From: Aplidium turbinatum
Taxonomy: Eukaryota; Chordata; Ascidiacea; Aplousobranchia; Polyclinidae
NCBI GenBank assembly: GCA_918807975.1
Contig: OU964932.1
Location: 17,639,501-17,703,500 of the forward strand
Reading direction: 5' to 3'
DNA: 64,000 nucleotides
The position numbers and the translations under genes were made by a program. Below the pieces are notes generated by a model, which was given only the letters and a program-made list of their open reading frames with translations, had not been told where the DNA came from and did no database searches. Shown here piece after piece: positions 43,807 through 57,100 of the stretch (positions are counted from its first letter, which is position 1; the number at the start of each line of letters is the position of its first letter).

Positions 43807-44370
43807 TTAGGAAAATCTAATCTCTGCTAATTCTTGTAATTTTGTGTAAACGTCATCTAAAATAAAGATTTGTTTTCCCTTTGGTGTGTATTTTAAAATT
43901 ATCATTTCTGTAGGGGTGACAATTGACTGGTAGACCGTATGGTCGTTTCGTTGTCTCCCTGTCGGTATGGGAACTTGTGCCACTTTTGCAGTGTATAGGC
44001 TATACAACTTGCATATTTCGACCGTGTACTGTTCGTGTTTCTGGCAAATAAACCATTGATTGATTGAATCTTTCCAGTGGGCTAGAAACTGAAGAAAACA
44101 TCGTGTTTTCTTTAGAAACTCATCGCGATGTACGTAATGCGTTTGTATCATGGCTCAGGATTAATTTTTTTTAAAGTTACGGTTACAGTATGTTCCTTTC
44201 GGTGGAAAACTGTCTTTCCTTGACAAAACCAGGGGACAATAGTGAAATAGTGTCAATAGTGCCAAGCCCAAAATTATCCTTTCAACAGTCATGACTTGGA
44301 GTGATAAGGAACCGGAAGCTATTTCAATAAAATCTCTGATTTCCACCCAGGGTAGATAACACATGAACAT
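43807..44370 (-). other. Two same-frame short ORFs of unknown nature
   Basis: On the minus strand, a frame ending at 44161 includes MTVERIILGLALLTLFHYCP then LVLSRKDSF, which looks like a signal peptide if the internal ATG is used. After two stops within four codons (TAA TCC TGA) the same frame continues from ATG 44151 for 114 codons, with Cys at TRCFLQF, FICQKHE and EICKLY and the ending LDDVYTKLQELAEIRFS. I recognise no family. It may be a dead secreted-protein gene, parts of a gene with unseen introns, or chance. Confidence 0.3.
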
Positions 44371-44444
44371 TTAAATCTTGGTTGCAAAATCGAGGAGCAA
44401 TGAATTCAAATTGCCAAAAAGAAAAGTAGACAAAAAACCTTATC

Positions 44445-44515
44445 GGTTGAAATTTACAACGGTTAAATTTAAATTTAACTAACGGTTAAATTTAAATCGG
44501 TTAAATTTACAACGC
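44445..44515. repeat. Short tandem array of CGGTTAAATTTA units
   Basis: Four imperfect copies of CGGTTGAAATTTACAA or CGGTTAAATTTAAAT lie head to tail. They fall in the probable 3' flank of the LRP5/6 gene; minus-strand AATAAA hexamers occur at about 44521 and 44580. Confidence 0.6.
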
Positions 44516-45152
44516 TACAATTTATTCTAAGTTTTAATGTTGCTGGGTCGAACAAGACACAATGTTGGAAAAGTTTAAATTTATTAACAAAAAAAAAATT
44601 CAATACTTGAATCGGGGCGCTTATATTGACAAAGATTCAAACACATCGAATCAAAACATCAAAAAGTGGTTACGACACTTTGTTGTGATAAACAAGGTTT
44701 AAAAGCAACTAAAAGGCAATGAATAGTTGGCAAATTTACAACGTAAAAAGTCACCCAAAATGAGGTAATATGCAAATTCACTCTGGTGTATCATAAGGCA
44801 CGGGCCTTCAAAAGAAATCGCATATACAAGCCATGCATAATCAAGAACAAGCGTTTGTTGAAATTGATCTCAAAAATAATATTAATACACACAAACCGAA
44901 TGAAACAAAAAGCAATCGGAAGCACTGCATTGAGTGAGGAAAACATATGAAACGAAATACAGAATTAGACGGATTTTTAAAGGACGGAAAATGATTTAAA
45001 GCATACTGTGGCACATGATTCTTTCAAAACTAAAAAGTTTAGTTATTTTATCATTTCAACGTCTTCAGATGTGATATTGACATCTTTACCATCAATACTT
45101 TGATTCACGATTCAGTTTAAAACACCCTCTGATGCAGTGAGATGCCACGTGG

Positions 45153-48100
45153 CTAAGAAGAGTCAGTAACCGGGGATGGAGGAGGGTTGTACAGAGGTGT
45201 GGAATAACTTCGCTCGGTCATTGAAGGAGAGGAGCGACGGGAAGCAGAGAGAAGAGCAGTCGCCTCATCACCTTCTTTCGAAAGAGCGTTAATCCGGTTG
45301 GTAATCTCCTCCACTTCGGGAGCGTCCTCCACCTCTGTAGTGCAGCATTCGGACATGTACTGGCTCCGGGGAGTAGGAGGAGGAGCATACGGATCAGAGT
45401 CCGAGTTCATGCCTGAAAACTGACGATTATAATGTCGTCGTCTTCCAGTGCGATGGCGGCCGCACGAACGCGACTCCGCGCATGAGTCGCCGCAGCGTCG
45501 CGATGATGTAGAGCCGCTCGACGACGTCATCCGATGCTCGCCAAACTGGTGGCAGCAATGGCGGCAGCAGGAGGGATGGCGATAATACGGAGGAGGAGGT
45601 TCGTATGGAACACTTCCAGAATATCCTGGGTGATAGCTCCTCCCTTCAATGTCCTCACAAGTGTCCGTGGTGCAAGGAGTAGGAGGTGGGGGTCCGTGAC
45701 CAGCAGGAGGCTTCATGTGTGTCCTGAAGATCCAACAAATGATTTTATCCTCTTAATTTTTGGAAGCAAGAGGAACGTTTATTGAGAGTTAGACACAATA
45801 CTATCATTTTACATTTACATCATCATCCACGAATGATGTCACGTTGCCATAGGTTACAAAATGACAACTTAAGCTGTACCTGTGCTTGTGGCCACTCTTG
45901 CATCTATGGTAAGAACTAGAGCGCAGAGATGGACTGTCCGATGAGCAGAAGTAGTCTCCCCCACAGGTGTCGTTTGGAGTTTCATAGGAATTCTGGAATA
46001 TTATAGCGACTTTGAATGACTTTTATGAGTAGAAGATTTATTGCTAATGCTAATTCTGTAACAAAAAACTGCGGAAATTTAAATGTAGCCTAATACAAAA
46101 GAAAAATAGACAAGAATTAACGGCCTTGAAGCCGTACTATCATTATTTTATAATTATTACCACTATTTCATGACAAGACTGTTTAATCATATACAAACAT
46201 CGCGACCGAGGCCTAAAGATTTTAGTGGATGAGGTAAGTAGATTACCAGTGGGATGCGTTTAACACTTGAATTGTTCGAAGCTCCAGGGATGCCAGGTCT
46301 TTCTACAATCTGTCCATTCCAGCAGGCCGGCCATCCGTTTCCGTTCGTTGCTGCTTGGGAACCGGCACGATTGGAACTGTTAGGGGGCACTATGGACAAA
46401 TTAAAGTAGGATGGCTTCTTACGGCCTCCAGTGACGGTGGTACAGACCGGGGCTGAATCGTTGTGAGGTTGAAATTCTACATTCAGATTGAGCTGCCCGT
46501 TGGAGTGGGTAAACATCACCACACCTGGAGGATATCGGCTGCCGCTGTGAGTCTGGCGAGAAATGAAAAGTTGTTAGTTTCGTAATCAATAAGTTAGTTT
46601 TTCGCATCTTGCCTAACGTACATATCACACCACGTGATCTGTTTGACGCCGTTTGCAGTGACCTTTGAGATTCTCGAGTTTGTTGTTGAGCTAGTCAGAA
46701 GCATTGTGCAGTTTTTGTTTTTTTCCTGTTGATAAATTCAATATTTAACCATTGTATTTTGTTTAGATGTAAAAGTACTGTTATTCCTGAAGAGAACATC
46801 TTGTGTTGTCGAAAACGTTCGTAATTTGTTTCTATGTAGTTTTCTTTATTGACTTGTGCAAATATCATTGTAATAAACTTAAATACGTTAAATTTAATTA
46901 CGTTGCTGAGCTTTGTGTGCTTATGGTTCTTAATTAACAACTTAGACAACTCTTAAATTCAGCATGAACATTCTTGCCTGCAACAACCAACCACTAAAAG
47001 GGCGACATGCGCTAGATCTCCAACAAGTTTGGCATATCAATAAACTAAATGTGCTTTGACGGTCAAATCGGTATTTACAGGGCGAAAAAGTACAAGGTTT
47101 AACTCTCTTAAGATTTGTTTTATCGACATACCAATCTTTTGGTAAAAATCATCATTCTTGAGAAATGTCTAGCAACCGTCAAGGTTTTTCTACGTTTCCA
47201 GTTGATTGCAGTGTTGGTATACTGGTTGGTTGGTTTATTCTACCTAGCCTTCCTTTTTTGTCTTGGTCACAGAAAATTAAAATAACATGATCTCAGCAAA
47301 ATCCGTCATTTTTACATCTGCAGACGTTGAATCAATGCAAAAATAAAGTATTTTGCTGTCTGGGGTGTTTCTGAATCCGCAACTTCTAAGCAATCACGTC
47401 ACTCAACAAAACCATGAGAGACTCACCACGCAATAGCGGAACAACACAACGAGTCCCACTAGAACAGTGCACCCGCATACGATGCCAATCACGATTACCG
47501 CCGTGTTGTCAGTCTCCTGTTCTACGTGGGCTCCGTCTAAACAGGAACAGATCCTCATTGTTATCGCTGTTTCAATCACAAGTACAACAAAAGCCAAACA
47601 CGTGCAGTCATGTTCTCACTTAAGTGAAACTGATAGGTTCACAGAATCAAACTGTATGAAGAGTAATTATGGTGTTTTTCTATTTAAAAGGCAAAGTTAA
47701 GAAACAATGAAAAGCATAGATAGATGAGACAACAACTTAATTGGATTGAATAGCAATATTCAGAAAAACAACACTCAAAAGCAACACAATGCATAGTAGT
47801 GTTAAACCTGGTAACAAACCTGCACTGCAATGTTATGACCCGACAGGCCCAGCTTGAAAACATTTTGTATCATCACATGAGTGCAATTAAACGACATTAA
47901 TTTAACTGACAGTTATGAAAACAAACGGGAGCAGCCGTAATGAGCATCAACAGTTCAGTTTATCGTCCTGCCGATGTGCCGACAGCGATTTGTCAGATAA
48001 ACCCGACAAAAGCAAGGTTAAATTAAATTAGTTCTTCTTGTTAAATTAAATATGTTTAACTGACTACAGGAAAACAGCAACACAAACTCACGGCAGTCAT

Positions 48101-51100
48101 CTTCGTCGTTCCCATTCAGGCAATCACTCTGTCCATCACAGACCAAGTCACGTTCTACGCACTCAGGATGGACGTCCAGCAAACTCTTCAACACGTCCGC
48201 ATTCTGCATGGAGGTGGTGAGAGGGCCGCATGCAAACTTTCCTTCACATTTTTGCTGAAATGAAGACGCAAAAGTTCATGGTAAGTTCAAGTTAACGGAA
48301 CTTTGCATTTCACGAAAGAAGTCTGGGAAAAAGTTAAGTGAGCGATAAAAAACTTACGAAGAAATTATAACTCCATATGACAGACGCCAAACTAAACATG
48401 CGGCAATTTATATAACACGTTCCAGTTGTATGACATGTGACTATGGACAAGAATCGATCCGCATGTTTCAAAGATAGAAATCGATGGAGCTCTGATTGCT
48501 CTGTTAACTCACAGACATTATATAAGATCTGGTCGAAAATTTCTTGAAAAGTTTTTCGTTTCTTGAAAAAACAAAACAAGGCGGTTTACAGGCGGCATGA
48601 CGAAACTGAAACATTTTAAATCTAGAAATTTTCTTCAACCAGAACGAGAGTCAATTGAACACTTCTCACCGTACCGCAGTGCCGACGACCGAGAGCATGC
48701 TGTGGCACAAAACCGTAACAAAATTCCCAAAACGTCAATCGCAATCAGGTTGCGTTCGGGCAGACCTCTTTTGTGCTACAAAACTGACTTATAATTTGAC
48801 GTCAGGTAAGATAGATCGACAAAGTTAATCAAGTCTATGTGTTTGTACCTCTGCAGTGTCGCAGTCTAGCTCGTCGGTTTTGTCGGTGCAATCGGCTGTG
48901 CCATCGCAACGCCATTCCAAAGGCACGCACTGTTGTTCACGCCGACAAGTGAAGTGATCAGCATCACAAGTAGACGGTTCGCCTGTTTCAAGGAAGACTC
49001 GGTCAGTAATTCGTTTTTTTTACAACAGAGAAAACTTTATGTGGTTGGCTTCGGTTTGGTTGAAATTACATCATTGCTACACGACACGGTCGCAGTCAGC
49101 AAACTAGTCATTTTTCATTGATTCGACGTCTGTAGATGGATGGTTAGAAACTGGAAAGTTTCCAAATCAGTAGAAGGATAAGAGAAACAAGACCAACATT
49201 TCAAAAGCACACTTGGCCATGGGATGAGGCGAATGAGCTTGAATGAAACAAGTAAGTTACGCAGCACTTACCACATTGAAAGTTACCGACGAGAGCTAAG
49301 TGATCGGGGCAGGAACAGCTTGTGCTGCCGTTGTCCATAGCAAGGCAAATGTGTGAGCACCCACCGTTGTCGATCGAGCAGGGGTGTTTGGCTGAAGACA
49401 CAAACGAATCGTTTGGCTTGACAAGAAAAATTTACTCATCAGATCAATTAAAAACAAAGCATGCCTATGAAGTTATAACTTTCCCATTTTTCAAGTCCAT
49501 TTGCTATACTGTTCCTTTCAAAGTATTCTCAAGAAAAATAATATCTGATATCAGAAGTACATTAAAATCAAATAATAAATTCAATCACATACAGTATTAT
49601 TCATCAAATATAGTTATTACTTTCTAAAACCTCTACAGGCTGTTTCACCTCAAAAGGGGGGTCATCAAAAGGTCCTTATTCAAATAAAATTTATTATTGA
49701 TATTATTGATTTATTATTGATGTATTCAAACAAATTCTATTTCAAGTAGATTCTATTTGAATAAGGACCTTCTGGTGATTCCCCTTTTAGGGTGAAACAG
49801 GCTGTAGAGGTTTTAGAAAGTAATAACTCTATTTGATGTAATTTGCCCTGCTTGGCTTTTTGCTTGGCATTGAGCACTTTTTGTAATATTAATAGTATTT
49901 ATTGTTTGCAGTATTATATGGATATAAAAATATTTCATGCACTATTTCATTCATCTTACACAAAAAAATTCTTTAAACAGTACAATGGAGAGATCACTAA
50001 AAAGAAATGTGGATGAAAGTCTAACAAGACCAAAGTTTCTCAATCGTAGGTAAATAACGTTTCTTGGGGAATTTTTATCCGCTATCAGTGCAAATTAACT
50101 GAAGTTATGCAGACGCCCTGCATGAAAATGCATCAGTCAGGATCTCAAAATAGTTGATGGGAGAAGATACATTTTTATAAGCGATACAAGCGGTAAAACG
50201 AGTGTAAAAAAGTTAAATACCCCTGGCCCAGAACATGCATGGCACGTGAAAAATAAGAACAAGCAGTCGCGACATCTTCGATGTTCACTTCACAATGTAG
50301 ATATTAACGACCTATTTTAGCCTGATGCTGCGAGTTCCCCGTGATAATACCGAATTGCACTAGCTTTCGGAACATAGTTCCCTAGTCATGTGCTATGACT
50401 AAGGAACTGTGATGTCTTCAATGTTATTTAATTCAGCAGTGGACGCAACTGGGTGATGCTACTCACCTAATGCGCTCGCATCCATCGCTCTGACGCTGAC
50501 AACGTCACGAAGGTTTTTCATTCTGCTTTGTATCTTCCGACGATTCGATCCATCAAACTTGTTAGCGCACTCGATCAGACCGCTGTCCGTATGTGCGTCC
50601 AACCAGTAGATTTCCTCACCGAACACAGCCAGTCCAACTGGCTTCTTTAAACCGGTGTCAACCAGACTTGTCCGGAAGCTTCCATCCAAATTAGCCCACT
50701 CTATTTTTGTCTGATCAGCCCAATATAGTCTGAGGAAACGAGAAAAAAATCAACTTGAAACCTCGTAAAGTTTAAACTTAACCTTTGAATTACTTTCAGG
50801 TTAAACTGAGACAGCTCTTGCCTTCACTTTTTTAGATTTGGCAATAACAAACCCGTAAAGCAAATACAAGAAAGTTGACTACTTCAAAGCACGGGCTAGT
50901 ATACACAACACGTAGAAAGCATACCTTTGCGTGTCATCATCTACAGCGAGTGCCGAGACATTGTGTAAGTCATGCTTGAATAAGATAACGCCATCCGATC
51001 CGTCAAGACCTGCTCCTATGATCTTAAAGCGGCAAGAATACGTGTTGCGACATGCACTGGAGAAGTAGAGTCGCCTGCAACAAACAAGTAGCAAAGAATG

Positions 51101-54100
51101 CTTTCAATCAGTTGGATACTATGAATCTTCTTTCGTTCGTATGGGGAGTGCTTTGGTGTGGAGGAGTGGGTGGAGTTTCATCGGGCCCAGATGTCCGGGC
51201 ATTCCTCAAGCAGCCAGTTGATGGTAAAGTCGTTCAGGATTGACAGACCTAATGCCTTTGGTGAAGTCGGGCAGCCGAAAAGTATGTGACAAGGAATAAT
51301 TAAAGCAGACGCTGCTATATCACACGCCAAATGAAATGGGTTAAAAATTAGTCAAAAACTGATTTTTTGCATTTTTCAGAACAATGGCATACGGTAAGAG
51401 ACATACCGTGAAGAACGATCTAATAAAAAAGAGTTAAAAACTTAAAGACGCCCCAAAGACACAGAGAAATGAAGAAGTCGATGCAGACAACTGGCTGACC
51501 TTGTAGTTTCGGGATGAAGACCAGGCTTCTTTGAACCAAATTGGAGAGAGAGAGGAAAAGGAGGAAAATAGGGAGAGAGATATAAAGACACGGTTGCATC
51601 AAACAAACACCTTATGTGTAAAATGACATAAAATTGACAGAGTTTACAAAATAGATATAGCAACCACCTAGCCAGAAAATCAGTCCTTTTTAACATTGGT
51701 TCGATGTCTAAAGACGTTGAACGTCTGAATCAATACAAAAAAAGCCTGACTTGCTGACTCGGTAAGATAAACTCACCCTCTTAGTGAGTCGATCGCAATC
51801 TTTCTGGGCAGAATCTCAACAGTCCTCCTCCCGGCTACTTGCATGTGGCTGGACAGCACTGTGCCCACCGGACGACCATCGAGTCGCATCACTTTGATCT
51901 GGAATATCGTTGAGAGTTGTTACATTAGCATCGCTTCTTCAGACCTTTAGCTTATGCAGAAATGGCAATCTCCTTCCAAAACATTAATCAAAACAAATTT
52001 ATTATTTTCGAATAAAATGCAGTTGGCCAGTGCCCGAACATCTATTTAGCTACGCGGCAAGGCAATCTGGTTCAACATTGCGGCTACATCCATTGCAGTG
52101 GTTCCAGCAAGGACTACATTCTGCGTTGGAGAATTATTCTTGCGTTGAAACAAGAGTCACTTGCAAAAACCGGTGATAAAATTAATTCGGACATGGGGGC
52201 CAAGCATTTCATAAAAAATATTACTTTTGATTAATTTAAAACTATCTTTTTATAGCCAGACAAATTAAATCTGAACCAAAGTGGCAAAAAAATATTGAGT
52301 GCGGCAATGTAAAACACAAATGTTGTTCACTTTATAACATCTGGCAACGTTGCATAGATGCAAAAAGGGCAACTTATGTCAGCTGAAATTTTACATAACA
52401 ATGTCCGGCTAACTATTTCCAACCGCAAGTTAACGAGGTTGGTTTTTAGCATCACACACAGCTTCCATGGAACAAGGGAGCAATGCGTATGCTTTGAGAA
52501 AACGGATACTTACAGAGTTGGAGATGCTGTCCGTCCAATACAGAAGCCTGCTGTATGCGTCGACTGCAAAGTCGAATGGTTGATGACGTGTACCATTGTT
52601 ACGTAGAAGCAAGCGTACCTGTGGATATCAAGTGAACAGTCATTTAATCACGCGTCAGAAAATCACGTACGATCACACTAAGTCAGGAAAATGATTCTTA
52701 TCTCTTGCAATGACTGCAAATCTCAACATGAGATTCCATATGTAATTATGTATGTGAATAAAAACTGTCAGATGAACAGTTCAAATACGACAAAAGTGTG
52801 AGGGTGATTAAATGTCGACAAACAAGAGCACAATCCAAAGCACTTGACAACAAAGATTACTATAGTGACTACTATACACTACATACGTAGAAATACTGCC
52901 AATTGAATTCTATGCTTTCTGGAACAAGCAATTAGAACTTTTCATTTAAATATATGAACCTCGTGTTTTGAGAGACTCATCATATATGAAAGTTAATGAC
53001 ATTGATCAGCTGTTCTGAATGAAATGAACAAAATTCACGTCGCCAAAATGAACTCATGTCTGTTTCCATTTCAGCATTGAAATCCTGCTGTTAAACTGGA
53101 TTCACTGCTTTTTAATTCCGAAATTCATATTGCTTCACGGAGAAAAAAGCGGAATCTATTATAACAAAAGCCAAACGAAAATAACTTATATTTGCACCTC
53201 AGAACCATTGAGTCTAGAACTTCTCAATTCTCCCAGTTTACAGTCCAACCAATACACCATTCCAGCTAACGGGTCATAATCAATGGAACAAGCATCCTGC
53301 AAAGTATTGTTGGATAATATATCCACTTTTACATTGATTCAACATCTACTGAGATTGCATTGTCTCTGGGACATTGAATCAATGGACAAAGGAAGTGATT
53401 TTCTGGTTAAGGCAGGTATGAAGAAATATTTTATGCTTTCAAATAACCAATTCTCAGACAAAAAAGGGAAAAGAACTTTTAGGTGACTATCATCTTTCAA
53501 AATCACCTGTATTCCCCTGACAGGGATGACGGCATCCGGGCTAGGGCGTGCACGATTTCTTCTGGATATGGAACCATCAGGAACAACAGCCACATCGCTC
53601 CCAGGACGCAGGAAAACGATTCTTGTGATGTAATGAGTTTGACTTAATAGAAGAAAATCCAAAGGTGCTAAAGAAAATGAGCAAAAATATGAAAGAAGTG
53701 TGAAGAAAGCTACACAAGTACACAACACACATACGCCAAGTCAATTAATTCGCTCCAGTAACGCCAAAAAGCTGGGGAAAGCTCTCAAGTTAAACAAATT
53801 TTAGCGTAATGCTATCAAATAGTGCAATAACAACGAAGACAAAAAACCTTAAGAAGTCATCCAGTAGAAAACAACCGCAGTGATTAAAACTGTGCTAAAA
53901 GATGTTGCTGTGTGTATCACTCTTGTATCTGCTGTATGTATCGTTTTTGAAGTCGCGGTAGGCATACTGTAAGTCACCTGAACAAGTGATGTTGTCTTTG
54001 TTTAAGTAATAATGGGAGGGACAGGAACAGGTGTGCCTTCCTTCTGGCAAGCTCAAGCATAGGTGCTGACATCCGCCGCTACCATGAGAACATGACGTCA

Positions 54101-57100
54101 CGCCGCTTTGACGTGACGCGTGATAGACCATGATGTCGTCAATGTCACTCAGTCCAGATTTGGTGACGTGGCTAAAAATTTTCAAATAGTCAATAATTCA
54201 CACAACAGTGAGTAACAAAGTAACAGCGAGTATTATAATTAAGTAATAGTGAGTATTGAAGGCATAGAAGTTTTGATACGCAATGACATTGGGTAGAGTT
54301 CAGCAACTTAACAATTGACAAGTTTTTCGAATGTGCTGCCTAGTGCGATCAACACCCTGAAGAAAAAATAAAGGCTTGAGTTTGTGAGTGGAATCAGTTT
54401 TAGTAAGAAAGTGCATAGTACTATGGGGTCAAAATGCAAGCAAACTCCACAACAAACAATTCAAGATAAAATAGCTTTCTTTATGTTTAGCGCAGTGAGA
54501 TTTAGCGACTTGGCTTACTACTTTCAAAACGTGGATTTAAAAAGTAGATCTTTGCTCATTTCTTCACATTGAAAGATGCTCATTTTATCTGGTGCTTAAA
54601 CGTACTTGTCTCCAGTGATCTTATTGGTTCGGACGATTGAGTTACGTTTTGAATCCGACCAATAGACGTAGTCGTCGTACAACGTCAAGCTGGATATAGT
54701 TTGCGTGGCGCCTCCCTTCACTACGTCAATGAGTTGATCGCCTGGAAACGAAGAAACACAAGTGAAAGTTTATCAACAATTCCACTGAGCAAAACAATGA
54801 TGCTCCTACCCAGACAGCAAAATCTATCTAGGTAGCTTGAAAAATCCGTTTCATTGAACGTCTGGAGACGTTGAATCAATGTTAAAAAGATTTTGTTAGC
54901 GGGGCTGCATATTGTAACCTCTTGTGCTGCATTTTTACAAATTTAAGGTTTAAAAATGTTAAATACGTTTTCTAAGCAAACAACACTTGTACATTCTCAA
55001 AATTTATATCTTCCTGGAGTGTAAATGCTCCTACAAAATATCTATCAGTATTTACCCTTGAAATAAACTCTGTTTAATAACAATAAATAAAAAAACAAGA
55101 CATACCGTGCATATCGGACGACACTATGGTGTTGATATCGAAATCCACCCAGTACAACCTCTGTTCTTGATAGTCGATGGTTAAAGAATTGACCCTCCCT
55201 GTCTTTCCCTTGTTTATTTGCATCACGTTTGAACCGTCCATGTCTGCTCTCCTTATGCGCGGCACTCTACCCCACTCCGACCAGTAGATAAAGCTGAAAG
55301 AATCAGGTTTAAAAACTTTGGAGAATTAGTTTTACAATACCACACACACATAATGGACAACTAATTAATTGAGTTCATCTTGCAGATGAGTTGGCAGCAG
55401 TCATGTTATTCCATCTATTCATAGAGTTGAAAAACATTATAGAAACATTTGCACTTGTTGTTTTGTAATTATTGGTTTACTAACACTTGTTGTTTGCAAT
55501 TGTTTGAATAATATTGTTCAACTCTACAAGCTTTTTATTGTCACTTCAATAAGGGTTGTTTGAGTGCTGCGGTACATGTATGTGACTAGAAAGGTTAGAA
55601 AGCCATGAAATATCAAGCCAAAGATTGACTTGGTTTTTACCCGTTTGCAGGGTCCAATGCCAAACACCGTGGACTTTCTATGTCCTCCCATACAACCGAT
55701 CTCCTGCTTGGCCTGTCCATGTGGGAAACTTCAATACGGTTCCTGGAGGAGTCGGCCCAGTAGACGTTCCTTCCGATCCAATCCACAGCAAGACCTTCCA
55801 AGATCTCAATCCCAACATCAACAAACTTTTCCTCCATGGATCCGTTCATGAATGACCGTGAGATCGTCTGCAGAAGAGGGGAAACTTGTAATAAATCAAC
55901 AAAAAGTAACATTTTTCTGAATTATGTTGCTCAGCAGTCGAGTGCAGCAAGAATTGACAGCGATAGACACGTGTTTCGCCCATGAGGCTGGGCTCACCAG
56001 TAACTGATGCCAGAAAGAACGTTCCGTTCCTTTCTACATAATTTTCCTGAATTGATGTATTCGTGTAGTTATAGCAGTGTTCGTCATGTGAGACCCTGAC
56101 CCTATGCCCTGATACTCACATTACCCGAATACACTACACTAAATGCATTCTCACCATGTGATACTTTTATTAGCACCAAAAATATCAAATCCTGGTAGTG
56201 AAAAGGCGATATGACTTGTTTTTTAATCCTGGCAGGTTCATTAATCATATTAGATCATTCCGACTGAGCTCCGTGCCTTGTGATCACACCTCATGAATTG
56301 TTACAGTTCATTCATGAGAGGTTATGACGACAGGTGTGATTGCGCAACAATCGGTTGGCTTTTAACTTGGTTTTATCAAGGCAAAGTCTCAAATATGATT
56401 AGTTTGCCAATTGCCACAGATGTGCGTTCTCGGCAGCCGAGTTCAGCAAAAATAGACAGTGATAAACACCGATATTTCGGCATGTTCATTCTTATTTTTC
56501 TGGAGTTTGGTTCGTCAAAACCCAAAAACATTGAATGTAAAAGCGGTCCATGAACAAAAATCTCCCAAGTAAAGACGGTCTGCACATCGTCGGTGGTTAT
56601 TTATGAGTAAGAATAGGTGGAATCACACAAAGCACATTGCTGGGTTAGTGGCTCGTGACCGCGAGAAGCTTGTATTATTGGTAGCTTACCCTGTCTTTGG
56701 TGTTTGTCCAGTAAATACGATCGTCTGCTGCTGAAAAGTCTAAAAAGCTCGCGTCAACTTGACGAGAAAAAGGGATTAGGGAATCCCCTCGTGACGTATC
56801 AAGGGATATGCGACGAATGCCGCCAGTTTTGGTGAAGGAGAAAAGAAGAAAAGCTTCGGGGACAATGCAGTTCTTCATGGTGGGTGAAAGTTCCAATCCA
56901 GAGGGGCAGTGACACGTCTCGCCCTAAAGATTGCGGAAATTTAGAACCGGTACAAGCAATTGTAAATTTAACGCGGCACACAAATGCACTAGAGCAAGTT
57001 CAAATTATAACAAAGTGCAATTGTCAGCAACTGTCGCCTGCGTAGTAGAGTGTCCTAAGAACAACGTTTGTCGGTTCGACGCCAATTAAAAGCAAACTGT

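Noticed and set aside
46187-46628. Alternative frame of the LRP5/6 cytoplasmic exon
   Set aside because: Only the frame with phase 0 to the membrane exon (47427-47536) and the next exon (45880-45992) is consistent; the other is a shadow.
51300-51700. Purine-rich stretch with several open frames
   Set aside because: Lies in an LRP5/6 intron; frames reflect low complexity (GAGAGAGAGAGG) rather than coding.
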